DNA of 64,000 bases, taken from assembly GCA_018266395.1 (NCBI GenBank), contig JAFEAM010000003.1:124001-188000 (forward strand). The letters run 5' to 3'. Positions 7,752-16,595 of the stretch are shown piece by piece. A model generated the notes under the pieces. The model saw nothing but the letters and a program-made list of their open reading frames with translations. It was not told where the DNA came from and made no database searches. A program made the position numbers and the translations under genes. Numbering within the stretch: the first letter of the stretch is position 1; each line of letters opens with the position of its first letter. This stretch comes from Bacteroidota bacterium. Its GTDB lineage: Bacteria; Bacteroidota; Bacteroidia; Cytophagales; Cyclobacteriaceae.

Positions 7752-10205
7752 ATGTGGTCACGCATTGCCGATAGCATCATCAGATTTCGATTGCCCCTCA
7801 TGGGCATCATTGCAATCGTGACGGTCATTATGGGCTACTATGCGTCAAAGGTAGAGATGAGCTACGACTTTGCACGCACCGTTCCGCCCAACGACCCTGA
7901 CATGATCTTTCTGAACAAGTTCAAGGCGCAGTTCGGTGAAGACGGCAACATGGTTGCCATCGGACTTGAAGACAGTGCCGTATATCAGGTCAAGAATTTC
8001 CAGGCATTAAAGGATCTAAGCAAGCGTTTTCGCACCATAGAAGGGGTGAATGAGGTATTGTCGCTACCGTTGATGAAAATCATCCGGAAGGACACGGCCC
8101 ATTCAAAATTCCAGCTTGTTGCCCTGTTTCCCGATACATTGGGAACACAAAAGCAATTGGATAGCCTTCTGCATTTTGCCCAAAACCAGAAGTTCTATGC
8201 CGGGCAACTGGTGAATGCCCGCAATGGAGCAACCATGATGCTTGTTTCTATTCAGAAGGAATATGCCAATTCCTCGAAACGTGTGGAACTGACACGCAAG
8301 CTTCAGGATTATGGAAAAGATTTTTCAGATCAAACGGGTATCGCTCTTAAATATGCAGGTCTTCCATTCGTGCGCGCAGTAGTTGCCGAACAAGTCAGAA
8401 AGGAACTCTCCCTCTTCCTTTACTTGTCAGCGATTGTTACAGGTGCGATCATGCTCTTGTTTTTCCGCTCGGTGCGGGCCGTGATCTTTTCAATGATTAT
8501 GATCGGTGTCCTAGTTGTGTGGACGCTGGGCACCATTGTGATTTTTGGCTTCAAAATTACGTTGCTGAGCGGGCTGATCCCCCCTGTAATTGTGACGATC
8601 GGAATCACCAATGCGATATATCTGCTAAACAAATATCATGTTGAGTATTCCAAGAGCCGCGACAAGATGATAGCCATCAACGCAGTGGTTCAGAAAATGG
8701 GATTGGCGACCTTCCTTACCAATCTCACCGTAGCCATAGGATTCCTCACGTTGCTTTCAACGGATATCACCATCCTCAGGGAATTTGGAATTGTAGCCGG
8801 CATCAATATCATCGGACTGTTTTTCGTGAGCCTGGTGATGATCCCAGGGATTCTTTCCTGGTTGCCTGAACCTTCATCAAAGCATCTGAAGCATTTGCAG
8901 TTCCCAATGATGGGGGCCTTCGTGGAGACATTGGATCTAATGGTTCACCGGCACCGGACTGTTATCTATCTGACGTCCCTGGCAATTACCATAGTTGCGG
9001 CCATCGGGATGATGCGCCTGCATTCGATCACGTTTATGGTGGATGATATTCCTGAAGAGAGCCAGATCAAGAAGGACCTGAAATTCTTTGAGGCGAATTT
9101 CAGCGGCGTGATGCCTTTGGAAATTATGGTGGACATTGAAACCAAACGTCGTCGTCCTTTACTGGATCTCAATAATCTTAACGCAATCAATGATTTTGAA
9201 TCGTCACTCGACTCCATCACGGTGACTTCCCGTCCTGTATCCATTGTCAGTTTGGTGAAAGCCGCTAAGCAGGGTTTCTATAATAATAATCCTGACCGTT
9301 ATGCCCTCCCTACCAAGAGCGAATCGGCATTTATTCTCCGTTACCTCAAGGGACAGTCAGACAATTCGGGATTGTTCCGCTCATTTGTTGACTCTTCCTT
9401 TCATAAAATGAGAATCTCGCTTCAGATGGCGGATATCGGCTCAAAGCGGATGGATTCACTTATTCATCAGGTAATCGAACCAAGGGCCAGTTTACTGGTC
9501 GCCTCCCTGAAGAAGAATCTGAAATCTGAAAAGGACACGGTGGCTGTAACCGTGACCGGATCCTCCAAAATATTTATCAAAGGCAACAAATACCTGATCA
9601 ACAATCTTACCGAAAGCCTGGTGCTGGCTTTTGTGCTCATCACACTCTCCATGGCATTCCTGTTTGCGAATGCGCGGATGATCGTCATTTCCCTCCTCCC
9701 GAATCTGATTGCCCTGATGATAACCGCCGGATTGATGGGCTACCTCGACATTCCTCTTAAAGCAAGTACGGCGTTGATCTTCAGCATCACGTTTGGTATT
9801 TCTGTGGACAATTCGATCCGGTTCCTCGCAAAGTACCGTCAGGAGTTGAGGGCCACTTCATTCTTCATTCCGAGATCTGTAAGTGAGAGTATTCTCGAGA
9901 CAGGCAAGAGCATCATCTATACTTCAACGGCTCTTTTTGCAGGATTTATCATTTTTGCTTTTTCCGATTTCGGTGGAACGGTAGCGCTGGGTATCCTGAC
10001 GTCGACCACTCTGGTGATTTCCATGTTTACGAATCTCATCCTTCTCCCTGCCCTGATCATTACTTTCGATAAGCCGAAAAGGAAGGTTGATGATGTGGCA
10101 CTGCCTATCGATGATTTTGATACCTCTTTCTATGGGGAGCAGGAAGATGAGGAGATTGACTTGAGCCGGATTCAGATTCACGATCGTTCCGGATCAGCTG
10201 AATGA
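7752..10205 (+). CDS. MMPL-family RND transporter
   Basis: About 817 residues from the ATG at 7752. An in-frame TTG at 7695 would lie upstream of the apparent promoter box. The protein has the duplicated RND architecture: one N-terminal helix (IIRFRLPLMGIIAIVTVIMGYY), a large extracytoplasmic loop, five helices (about 225-370), then a second copy with one helix near residue 400, a second loop and five helices at 630-790. Helix patterns such as TIGITNAIYLLNKYH and GISVDNSIRFLAKYR mark the two membrane cores, and the Asp in GISVDNS is in the RND proton-relay region. Related proteins move lipids or hopanoids; the cargo here is unknown. ileS starts 23 bases downstream. Confidence 0.9.
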   Translation: MWSRIADSIIRFRLPLMGIIAIVTVIMGYYASKVEMSYDFARTVPPNDPDMIFLNKFKAQFGEDGNMVAIGLEDSAVYQVKNFQALKDLSKRFRTIEGVNEVLSLPLMKIIRKDTAHSKFQLVALFPDTLGTQKQLDSLLHFAQNQKFYAGQLVNARNGATMMLVSIQKEYANSSKRVELTRKLQDYGKDFSDQTGIALKYAGLPFVRAVVAEQVRKELSLFLYLSAIVTGAIMLLFFRSVRAVIFSMIMIGVLVVWTLGTIVIFGFKITLLSGLIPPVIVTIGITNAIYLLNKYHVEYSKSRDKMIAINAVVQKMGLATFLTNLTVAIGFLTLLSTDITILREFGIVAGINIIGLFFVSLVMIPGILSWLPEPSSKHLKHLQFPMMGAFVETLDLMVHRHRTVIYLTSLAITIVAAIGMMRLHSITFMVDDIPEESQIKKDLKFFEANFSGVMPLEIMVDIETKRRRPLLDLNNLNAINDFESSLDSITVTSRPVSIVSLVKAAKQGFYNNNPDRYALPTKSESAFILRYLKGQSDNSGLFRSFVDSSFHKMRISLQMADIGSKRMDSLIHQVIEPRASLLVASLKKNLKSEKDTVAVTVTGSSKIFIKGNKYLINNLTESLVLAFVLITLSMAFLFANARMIVISLLPNLIALMITAGLMGYLDIPLKASTALIFSITFGISVDNSIRFLAKYRQELRATSFFIPRSVSESILETGKSIIYTSTALFAGFIIFAFSDFGGTVALGILTSTTLVISMFTNLILLPALIITFDKPKRKVDDVALPIDDFDTSFYGEQEDEEIDLSRIQIHDRSGSAE

Positions 10206-10228
10206 TGCATTAGTATTTGAACTAACGA

Positions 10229-13200
10229 ATGAAATACAGGGAATATAAAGAGCTTGATTTCGCGCAAGTGGCTTCTGAAATTCTGGATTTCTGGAAGAAG
10301 GAAAAGATTTTCGACCATTCTGTGAGCAACCGTGAGGGAAGGGAAACCTTTACTTTTTATGAAGGCCCGCCTTCAGCAAACGGTACACCCGGGATCCATC
10401 ATGTGATGGCGCGCACCGTAAAAGACATCTTCTGCCGGTTCAAAACCTTACAAGGATACCAGGTGAAACGCAAAGGCGGCTGGGACACGCACGGCCTGCC
10501 TGTTGAATTGCAGGTCGAGAAAGAACTGGGCATCACCAAGGATGATATTGGCAAGAAGATATCCATTGAGGACTACAATCGTCGATGCCGCGAGACGGTG
10601 ATGAAATACAAGGACCAGTGGGATGACCTCACCGAAAAGATGGGGTATTGGGTGGACCTTCAGCACCCTTACATTACTTACAACAATGAATACATCGAAA
10701 CCCTCTGGTGGATTCTGAAGCAATTCCACGGCAAGGGGCTGCTCTACAAGGGCTACACCATCCAACCATATTCCCCTTCTGATGGCACTGGACTCAGCTC
10801 TCATGAGCTCAACCAGCCCGGGTGCTACAGGGATGTGAAGGATACCTCCATTGTGGCTCAATTCAAGGTGAAGCGCGATGAGCGGTCGCAGTTGCTTTTT
10901 CAGGGGATTGACAACGACAATGTATACATCCTTGCATGGACCACAACGCCGTGGACCCTTCCGTCCAATACGGCTTTGGCTGTAAATCAAAACATCAGCT
11001 ATACAAGAATCGGTGTACACAATAAGTACACAGGCTCGACCGACTACGTTATTCTCGCTAAAGACCTCGTTGATAAATATATTCAGAGGGCTTCAAAGCC
11101 AGGTGAGCCATCGCTAAAACCAGGAAACAGAGCCTTAGCAATTGAATCTGGCGAGAAGGATTTCAAAGGCAGTGACCTGGTAGGTATTGAATACGAGCAA
11201 TTGATTCCTTACGTGAAGCCCTTGTATGATGCTGACAAAGCGTTCAGGGTAATTCATGGCGATTTTGTTACCACAGAAGACGGAACTGGTGTCGTTCATA
11301 TTTCTCCCACATTCGGAGCCGACGACTTCAGGGCAGCCAAACAAAATGGCATTCCGCCCTTGACAGTCAGAGACGAGGATGGTAATGAGGTTCCTACGGT
11401 AGACAGGAAAGGAAAATTCGTGAAGGAAATTGGTGCGCGCTTGAAAGAGGCGGTGGCGAAGTACGGCATCAAGACACACAAGCCGTTCTCGGAAAATGAT
11501 TTCTATGTCAAGAATTACACTGATGAGGATGAGTCACTGCCTGACTATAAAAACACTGATGTCATCCTTTCGATCATATTGAAGGAGGAGAACAAGGCGT
11601 TCAAGGTTGAAAAGTACGAGCACACATATCCTCATTCCTGGCGAACAGATAAACCGGTTTTGTATTACCCCCTGGATGCCTGGTTTATCCGAACCACTGC
11701 ATTGAAAGACCGTATGGCCGAACTCAACCGCACCATCAACTGGAAGCCTGAGAGTACGGGCACCGGAAGATTTGGCAATTGGTTGGAGAATCTCGTGGAC
11801 TGGAATCTTTCCCGGTCGCGATACTGGGGCACACCGCTGCCAATCTGGAGAACCAGGGATGGCAAAGAGGAAATTTGCATTGGCTCACTGTCGGAACTGA
11901 AAGCTGAAATCGAAAAAGCAGCAAAGGCAGGTGTCAAAAATACTTTTAATGTGGATGGTCCAAGCCTGGATCTGCATCGTCCATACGTAGACTCCATTGT
12001 ATTGATCAGTCCCACAGGACAGCAGATGTTTCGCGAGCCTGATCTTATTGACGTTTGGTTCGATTCTGGCGCCATGCCGTATGCGCAATGGGGCCTCAAT
12101 GCAGAAAAGCTGAAAGACGGGCACCCGCAACCCTTTGGTCAGGGCTGGGAAGGAGCATTCCCCGCCGATTACATTTCAGAGGGTGTTGATCAGACGCGTG
12201 GATGGTTTTTTACCCTTCACGCCATAGCCTCACTGCTGTTTGACAGTGTAGCCTTCAAAAATGTGATCTCAACGGGTCTTGTTCTCGACAAGGATGGAAA
12301 CAAGATGTCTAAGCGCAAAGGCAATGTGATCAACCCGTACACCACAATGGAGAAGTACGGCGCCGATGTTGTGCGATGGTACATGATTGAGAATGCTCCA
12401 CCCTGGGATAATCTGAAGTTTGACATGAACGGCCTGGTGGAAACCCAGCGTCGATTCTTCGGTACCTTGATGAACACCTATTCCTTCTTCTCACTCTATG
12501 CCAATATAGATGGCTTTGTGAAGGACGAAATGAATAACGTGCCATATGACAAAATGACCATCCTGGATCGCTGGATAATTTCCAAGCTTCAGACCCTGAT
12601 CATTGAAGTGACAGAAGCCTACAACGACTATGAGCCTACACGGGCAGCGCGCGCCATACAGAGTTTTGTCGATGATCACCTTTCAAACTGGTATGTACGA
12701 CTGAACCGGAAGCGCTTCTGGCAACCCGGTAACCGGGGCGAGTTGCAGGACGATAAACGGGCAGCTTATGAGACGCTGTATGAATGTCTTATGGTTGTTT
12801 CTCAACTCATGTCCCCCATCGCTCCGTTTTACGCCGAATTCCTCTACAGGAACCTGACCGACAATATCCGGGACATTGCGAAGAAACTGAATACTCCGCT
12901 TCGTCATGAATCTGTTCACCATACTGACCTGGTGTTGCCGGAGAAGAATAAGGTGGATGCTGAACTGGAGCGTTCCATGGAATACGCTCAAAAGATTTGT
13001 TCCCTTGTCCACTCCATCCGGAAGAACAATAAGATCAAAGTGCGCACTCCGCTGAATAAGGTGATGATACCAGTTTTGGATGAAGACTTCGCCGGTCGGG
13101 TCAGGGCTGTGGAGGATATTATTAAGGCTGAAGTGAACCTGAAGGCAGTGGAATACATAGACGACACTTCAGGGTTGTTGGTCAAGAAAGCAAAGCCCAA

Positions 13201-13720
13201 CTTCCCGAAATTGGGCAAACAATATGGCTCACGGATGAAAGAGGTGTCATCGGTTATTCTGTCAATGACGCGTGAGGAAATCGGAACATTGGAAAAGAAG
13301 GGCATCCTGAACAAAGGAGGATTCGAACTTGTTGTGGAAGATGTAATTCTCAGTTCTGAAGATATTCCCGGATGGGCCGTGGCGAGTGAGGGAGTGGTGA
13401 CGGCAGCACTGGATATTACCATCACTGACAACCTGAGAAAAGAGGGATTGGCCAGGGATTTCGTAAATCGCGTGCAAAATCTCAGGAAGGACATGGGTCT
13501 GCAGGTATTAGACAAAATATCCATTGAAGTCGGGAAGGATGCTTTGCAGAACGGCCAGGCTGAAATGATGGAAGGTGCCTTTGCAGCGTTTAATGATTAC
13601 ATCCGTACAGAAACGCAGGCCACGAGCCTTGACATAAAAGACAGGCTTATGGATGGAACTGAAGTGGACATGGATGAGTTTGTGTTGAAAGTGAAAATTA
13701 CTTTGAAGAAGCAGCAGTGA
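10229..13720 (+). CDS. ileS: Isoleucyl-tRNA synthetase
   Basis: 1163 residues, a class I aminoacyl-tRNA synthetase charging tRNA-Ile. The HIGH-type signature is in PPSANGTPGIHH (G55-I-H-H58) and the KMSKR loop is at K692-M-S-K-R696. Between them lies the CP1 editing domain with AWTTTPWTLPSN. Length and C-terminal sequence fit the longer, eukaryote-like IleS type found in Bacteroidota; no terminal zinc finger is seen. This type is often mupirocin-insensitive, but that is family knowledge and not shown here. The stop overlaps the lspA GTG start (GTGA), an arrangement suggesting translational coupling. Confidence 0.98.
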   Translation: MKYREYKELDFAQVASEILDFWKKEKIFDHSVSNREGRETFTFYEGPPSANGTPGIHHVMARTVKDIFCRFKTLQGYQVKRKGGWDTHGLPVELQVEKELGITKDDIGKKISIEDYNRRCRETVMKYKDQWDDLTEKMGYWVDLQHPYITYNNEYIETLWWILKQFHGKGLLYKGYTIQPYSPSDGTGLSSHELNQPGCYRDVKDTSIVAQFKVKRDERSQLLFQGIDNDNVYILAWTTTPWTLPSNTALAVNQNISYTRIGVHNKYTGSTDYVILAKDLVDKYIQRASKPGEPSLKPGNRALAIESGEKDFKGSDLVGIEYEQLIPYVKPLYDADKAFRVIHGDFVTTEDGTGVVHISPTFGADDFRAAKQNGIPPLTVRDEDGNEVPTVDRKGKFVKEIGARLKEAVAKYGIKTHKPFSENDFYVKNYTDEDESLPDYKNTDVILSIILKEENKAFKVEKYEHTYPHSWRTDKPVLYYPLDAWFIRTTALKDRMAELNRTINWKPESTGTGRFGNWLENLVDWNLSRSRYWGTPLPIWRTRDGKEEICIGSLSELKAEIEKAAKAGVKNTFNVDGPSLDLHRPYVDSIVLISPTGQQMFREPDLIDVWFDSGAMPYAQWGLNAEKLKDGHPQPFGQGWEGAFPADYISEGVDQTRGWFFTLHAIASLLFDSVAFKNVISTGLVLDKDGNKMSKRKGNVINPYTTMEKYGADVVRWYMIENAPPWDNLKFDMNGLVETQRRFFGTLMNTYSFFSLYANIDGFVKDEMNNVPYDKMTILDRWIISKLQTLIIEVTEAYNDYEPTRAARAIQSFVDDHLSNWYVRLNRKRFWQPGNRGELQDDKRAAYETLYECLMVVSQLMSPIAPFYAEFLYRNLTDNIRDIAKKLNTPLRHESVHHTDLVLPEKNKVDAELERSMEYAQKICSLVHSIRKNNKIKVRTPLNKVMIPVLDEDFAGRVRAVEDIIKAEVNLKAVEYIDDTSGLLVKKAKPNFPKLGKQYGSRMKEVSSVILSMTREEIGTLEKKGILNKGGFELVVEDVILSSEDIPGWAVASEGVVTAALDITITDNLRKEGLARDFVNRVQNLRKDMGLQVLDKISIEVGKDALQNGQAEMMEGAFAAFNDYIRTETQATSLDIKDRLMDGTEVDMDEFVLKVKITLKKQQ

Positions 13721-14409
13721 AAGTCTCCAAATACCTGATTATCGCGCTTATTGTCATACTCTTTGACCAGGCCAGCAAGTTGCTGGTTCACCATTACATG
13801 TATCTCCACGAAGAGATCAATGTACTGGGGGAATGGTTTAAGCTTCATTATCTCCTGAATCCGGGCATGGCCTTCGGAATACGCTGGGAAAGTGAGTTTG
13901 GCAAATTGGCCCTCACCTTCTTCCGCATCGGGGCGATGATTGGCATCGGCTGGTATCTTCTGACATCCTCAAAACGTGAATCCCACCCTGGGTTTCTATT
14001 ATGTCTTGCGCTTATTCTCGGAGGTGCAGTAGGCAATGTAATCGACAGTACCTTTTATGGAGTCTTTCTCGATCAGAACGCAACAGAAGGTGCTCCCACA
14101 CCGTGGTTCCACGGGCAGGTTATTGACATGTTGTTTTTCCCCATCTTCAAATTCACATGGCCTTCCTGGGTGCCGGTTTGGGGTGATTCTGAATTCCTTT
14201 TCTTCAGCCCGGTATTCAACGTTGCTGACTCTTCGATCTTTATTGGAGTGGTTTCCATCCTGGCATTTCAAAGGAAATTTTTCAGTGAAAAGGATCATTC
14301 AACAGCACCTGCAGGTGAAAGTATGGCGATAACGCCTGTTGTGACCTCAGAGGCGGGCGGTGAACAATCGGATACATCCGCCGGCTCCGGTGGAGTGCAA
14401 AATTCCTGA
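13717..14409 (+). CDS. lspA: Lipoprotein signal peptidase (signal peptidase II)
   Basis: 230 residues with a GTG start overlapping the ileS stop by four bases. It cleaves prolipoprotein signal peptides in the inner membrane. Family blocks are present: FDQASK near the N-terminus, NPGMAFGI, GGAVGNVID with catalytic D110, and FNVADSS with catalytic D171. Four transmembrane helices are predicted. It is longer than the E. coli enzyme (164) because of an insertion between the catalytic blocks and a C-terminal hydrophilic tail of about 40 residues rich in Ser, Thr, Glu and Gly. The window encodes several lipoproteins that would be substrates. The ileS-lspA order is common in bacteria. Confidence 0.96.
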   Translation: MKVSKYLIIALIVILFDQASKLLVHHYMYLHEEINVLGEWFKLHYLLNPGMAFGIRWESEFGKLALTFFRIGAMIGIGWYLLTSSKRESHPGFLLCLALILGGAVGNVIDSTFYGVFLDQNATEGAPTPWFHGQVIDMLFFPIFKFTWPSWVPVWGDSEFLFFSPVFNVADSSIFIGVVSILAFQRKFFSEKDHSTAPAGESMAITPVVTSEAGGEQSDTSAGSGGVQNS

Positions 14410-14410
14410 T

Positions 14411-14911
14411 ATGGCCGAGCAACTTGTTACATCCACATCAGGGGACAAAGCCACACGCTACCAGGTCTTATTGCCGCAGTTGCAGGCTCTCATTGAATCC
14501 GAATCTGATCTTGTAGCCAATCTATCCAATATTGCAGCAGCCTTGCGTCAAGGCATGAATTTCTTCTGGGTGGGTTTCTATCTGGTCAAAGGAAAACAGT
14601 TGGTTCTTGGACCTTTCCAGGGACCTGTTGCATGCACCCGGATCGATTTCGGAAGAGGCGTTTGTGGTTCTGCATGGAAGGACAAGCAGACCATCATCGT
14701 CCCGGATGTTGATCAGTTTCCTGGCCACATTGCGTGCAGCTCAGAGTCAAAATCCGAAATTGTTCTCCCTGCCATGGTGAATGGTGAAGTTTCCATGGTG
14801 CTGGATGTGGATAGTCAGCACTTAAATGACTTTGATGATATTGACGCCCACTATCTCGGGCAAGTCATAAAACTGATCGAGAAGATGAGTCTGACTGCTT
14901 CAGCGCAGTGA
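14411..14911 (+). CDS. msrC: GAF-domain free methionine-(R)-sulfoxide reductase
   Basis: 166 residues from the ATG one base after the lspA stop; an earlier in-frame start lies inside lspA and is unlikely. It reduces free methionine-R-sulfoxide. The protein is one GAF domain containing the three cysteines of the fRMsr family: C75 (VACTRI), C85 (GRGVCGSA) and C109 (GHIACSS), plus the family pattern SEIVLP and LDVDS. These cysteines separate it from signalling GAF domains. Position suggests it is transcribed with ileS-lspA. Redox recycling is expected to use thioredoxin. Confidence 0.93.
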   Translation: MAEQLVTSTSGDKATRYQVLLPQLQALIESESDLVANLSNIAAALRQGMNFFWVGFYLVKGKQLVLGPFQGPVACTRIDFGRGVCGSAWKDKQTIIVPDVDQFPGHIACSSESKSEIVLPAMVNGEVSMVLDVDSQHLNDFDDIDAHYLGQVIKLIEKMSLTASAQ

Positions 14912-14935
14912 AAGTCGGTTACTTAATATCCCAGA

Positions 14936-15382
14936 CTACTTAAGCGCCCCTGCCCATTCTGCAATAGCCTTTGATTGCTCGGGCGTCAATCTGGCATCAC
15001 TGTGTATCAGCAGGTAGCTGCCGAGCGGCATCCACCCGTTGGAAGCAGCATCTTCAATTTCTTCAAACTTGTGTTTGGCTTTCTTCTCCTCATAGGACCC
15101 GAATTCGGAGAAGTTGAGATGACGTTTTGCGTCATTGACATGGCTTTGCATCCACATCCCGACCGGCTGGATATTGAAATACCAGGGATATTTTGTGTTG
15201 TTGCTATGGCAATCGTAACAGGAATATTTGAGCGTGCTCATGACCTGATCCGGCACGGCGTAATGGAGATTGATTTCATTGGGGCTTGCCTCTGCAGAGA
15301 TGTTTCTGGTTGGGCGGACAAATTGAAGCAGGGCGAGAATGGCAATCAAGCCATAGAGTATCTTCTTCTTCATCTGGTTCAA
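14936..15382 (-). CDS. Haem-binding domain protein (CxxCH), membrane anchored
   Basis: 148 residues with an N-terminal helix (ILYGLIAILALLQFV) followed by RPTRN, the usual opening of the small Bacteroidota haem-binding domain family. C55-Y-D-C58-H59 is a c-type haem attachment site, followed by the NNTKYPWYFNIQP stretch characteristic of the family. The protein should be periplasmic and anchored by the uncleaved helix. A likely role is electron transfer or sensing; no partner dehydrogenase or oxidase is adjacent. It is divergent from the next gene across 123 bases. Confidence 0.9.
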   Translation of the reverse strand: MNQMKKKILYGLIAILALLQFVRPTRNISAEASPNEINLHYAVPDQVMSTLKYSCYDCHSNNTKYPWYFNIQPVGMWMQSHVNDAKRHLNFSEFGSYEEKKAKHKFEEIEDAASNGWMPLGSYLLIHSDARLTPEQSKAIAEWAGALK

Positions 15383-15481
15383 AGGTTTAATTATGGTTTT
15401 AAGTTAATGCAAAATGTAATTCCGCCTAAGGGAAATTGCCTTAAAGGATAATCAAGACCGCCCCAACTGTTCAGGATTTGC

Positions 15482-15489
15482 TATCTTTG
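15482..15489 (+). promoter_or_regulatory. Candidate -7 box (TATCTTTG)
   Basis: An exact TAnnTTTG match 16 bases upstream of the TTG start at 15506. It supports a short leader for that gene. No clear -33 element is seen. Confidence 0.45.
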
Positions 15490-15505
15490 CCAAACCCTCC
15501 AACGG

Positions 15506-16009
15506 TTGGTAAGAAAGTTCTTTCCGCTTGACAAGAACTATCTGCTTGAGGCTGCTCAGCTTCGATCGCAAGACCGTCTCCTTTCTATTCTGGTTCAGCA
15601 TGCCAGGGAATCCTACCAGATCCTGAATAACCCATTGGGACTTAATGATTCGTTTAGCGAGAAGATCGAGGCCTTTAATCCAGTCAATCTGAAAGCCCTA
15701 TCCTCATTTTATGAGACGCTCGCCGGGATTTACCGCTACAAATTCGGCGAGACACAGCTTGAATTCCTCTGGGACGGAAGAGATCATTCTGATAAATATG
15801 AACTGGAGTGGTCGGCTGCATTTGAGGAGTGGACAACCCAATTATGCCATCGCCCCCAATTTGTTCAGGCGGTATTGGATCTGACCATCTTCTTGCCGGA
15901 CAACCGCCATCCACAATTGACTGAGAACAGAATGAAGGCCGTATTGAAAGAACTGTTCGAGGTGCAACTTCACAAGACGAAAGGAATTGTGCACTTGCGA
16001 TCTGCGTAA
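15506..16009 (+). CDS. Hypothetical soluble protein
   Basis: 167 residues beginning at a TTG; no other start fits, because the next Met is near the C-terminus. A promoter-like box lies 16 bases upstream. The protein has no signal peptide or membrane helix, is helix-rich and acidic, with clustered aromatics (YETLAGIYRYKFG and ELEWSAAFEEWTTQL). I do not recognise a family. The open frame and promoter suggest it is real. It is followed by more than 500 bases without a convincing gene. Confidence 0.6.
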   Translation: MVRKFFPLDKNYLLEAAQLRSQDRLLSILVQHARESYQILNNPLGLNDSFSEKIEAFNPVNLKALSSFYETLAGIYRYKFGETQLEFLWDGRDHSDKYELEWSAAFEEWTTQLCHRPQFVQAVLDLTIFLPDNRHPQLTENRMKAVLKELFEVQLHKTKGIVHLRSA

Positions 16010-16142
16010 CAGTGTTGCGGCAGCAAGACAGAATGTCAGGACTTCCCATCACCGATCCTATGGCTTCAAAGTCTGTCAGCCGCTAGAGGCCAACGGCCAG
16101 CACGCCATTCCTTCAGACTCACCCCTCTCACCAAGAGCACCC
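16010..16142. other. Non-coding stretch before the tandem arrays
   Basis: No ORF, RNA structure or promoter is convincing in these bases. It is the first part of a 586-base gap between two plus-strand genes; the rest of the gap holds the repeat arrays and the upstream region of the GltB-like gene. Confidence 0.5.
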
Positions 16143-16230
16143 CGCTATACACCCGCTATAGACCCGGCATAGACCCGCTATAGACATTTTATAGACGTTT
16201 TATAGACGTTGTATAGGCGCGCTATAGGCT
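16143..16230. repeat. Eight contiguous 11-bp degenerate tandem repeats (TATAGAC core)
   Basis: Read in register, eight units of exactly 11 bases follow one another, for example CGCTATAGACC, CGGCATAGACC, TTTTATAGACG (twice) and CGCTATAGGCT. The central ATA followed by G or C, then a purine and C, is nearly constant while the first three bases vary in blocks. Two further TATAGAC copies, 10 bases apart, occur at 16289-16305. The period is close to one DNA turn, so the cores face the same side of the helix. Confidence 0.85.
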
Positions 16231-16310
16231 GTGTTTTTTATGTGTTTTGATTGTGTTCGACAATTCTTCAGACGAAGAGGCCACGAGGTATAGACCGCTA
16301 TAGACTACCC

Positions 16311-16340
16311 TGTCAGGCCTGTCAGGTCCTGTGTCAGGTC
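16311..16340. repeat. Three TGTCAGG(C/T)C-type short repeats
   Basis: Three copies of TGTCAGG followed by CC or TC occur in 30 bases with unit lengths of 9 to 11. They sit between the 11-bp and 10-bp arrays and are a different sequence from both. Confidence 0.6.
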
Positions 16341-16387
16341 TGCCAAATCCGGCCAAATCCGGCCAGATCCGGCCAAATCCGGCCAAT
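16341..16387. repeat. 10-bp tandem repeat (GGCCAAATCC), about 4.7 copies
   Basis: Units at 16341, 16351, 16361 and 16371 read TGCCAAATCC, GGCCAAATCC, GGCCAGATCC, GGCCAAATCC, with a partial fifth unit. The period is exactly 10 and the substitutions are few, so it is younger or better conserved than the neighbouring array. Confidence 0.85.
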
Positions 16388-16595
16388 GCGTCAAACATGT
16401 TTTTAACATTTGCAGTGGCATCGCAGAAAGGTGACCTGGCCCACTGATGACAATGACAAGATTCAAGAAATGCAACCAACAATGAAAGTAAGTAAAACGC
16501 TCAGTGACATTGCTGATCTTGCCTTTGCTGATCGAGGTGTCTGTACTGAATTAGAAATCAAAAAACTATATTTACTCACTAACCCCAAACCTGTT

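Noticed and set aside
10448..11020. 190-codon minus-strand frame inside ileS
   Set aside because: Antisense to the catalytic core of a complete isoleucyl-tRNA synthetase.
16143..16387. CRISPR array
   Set aside because: Periods are 10-11 bp with no unique spacers of 30 bp or so, and no cas genes are near.
16222..16482. Minus-strand open frame through the 10-bp repeats
   Set aside because: The repeats themselves generate a repetitive peptide; no start context and no conservation expected.
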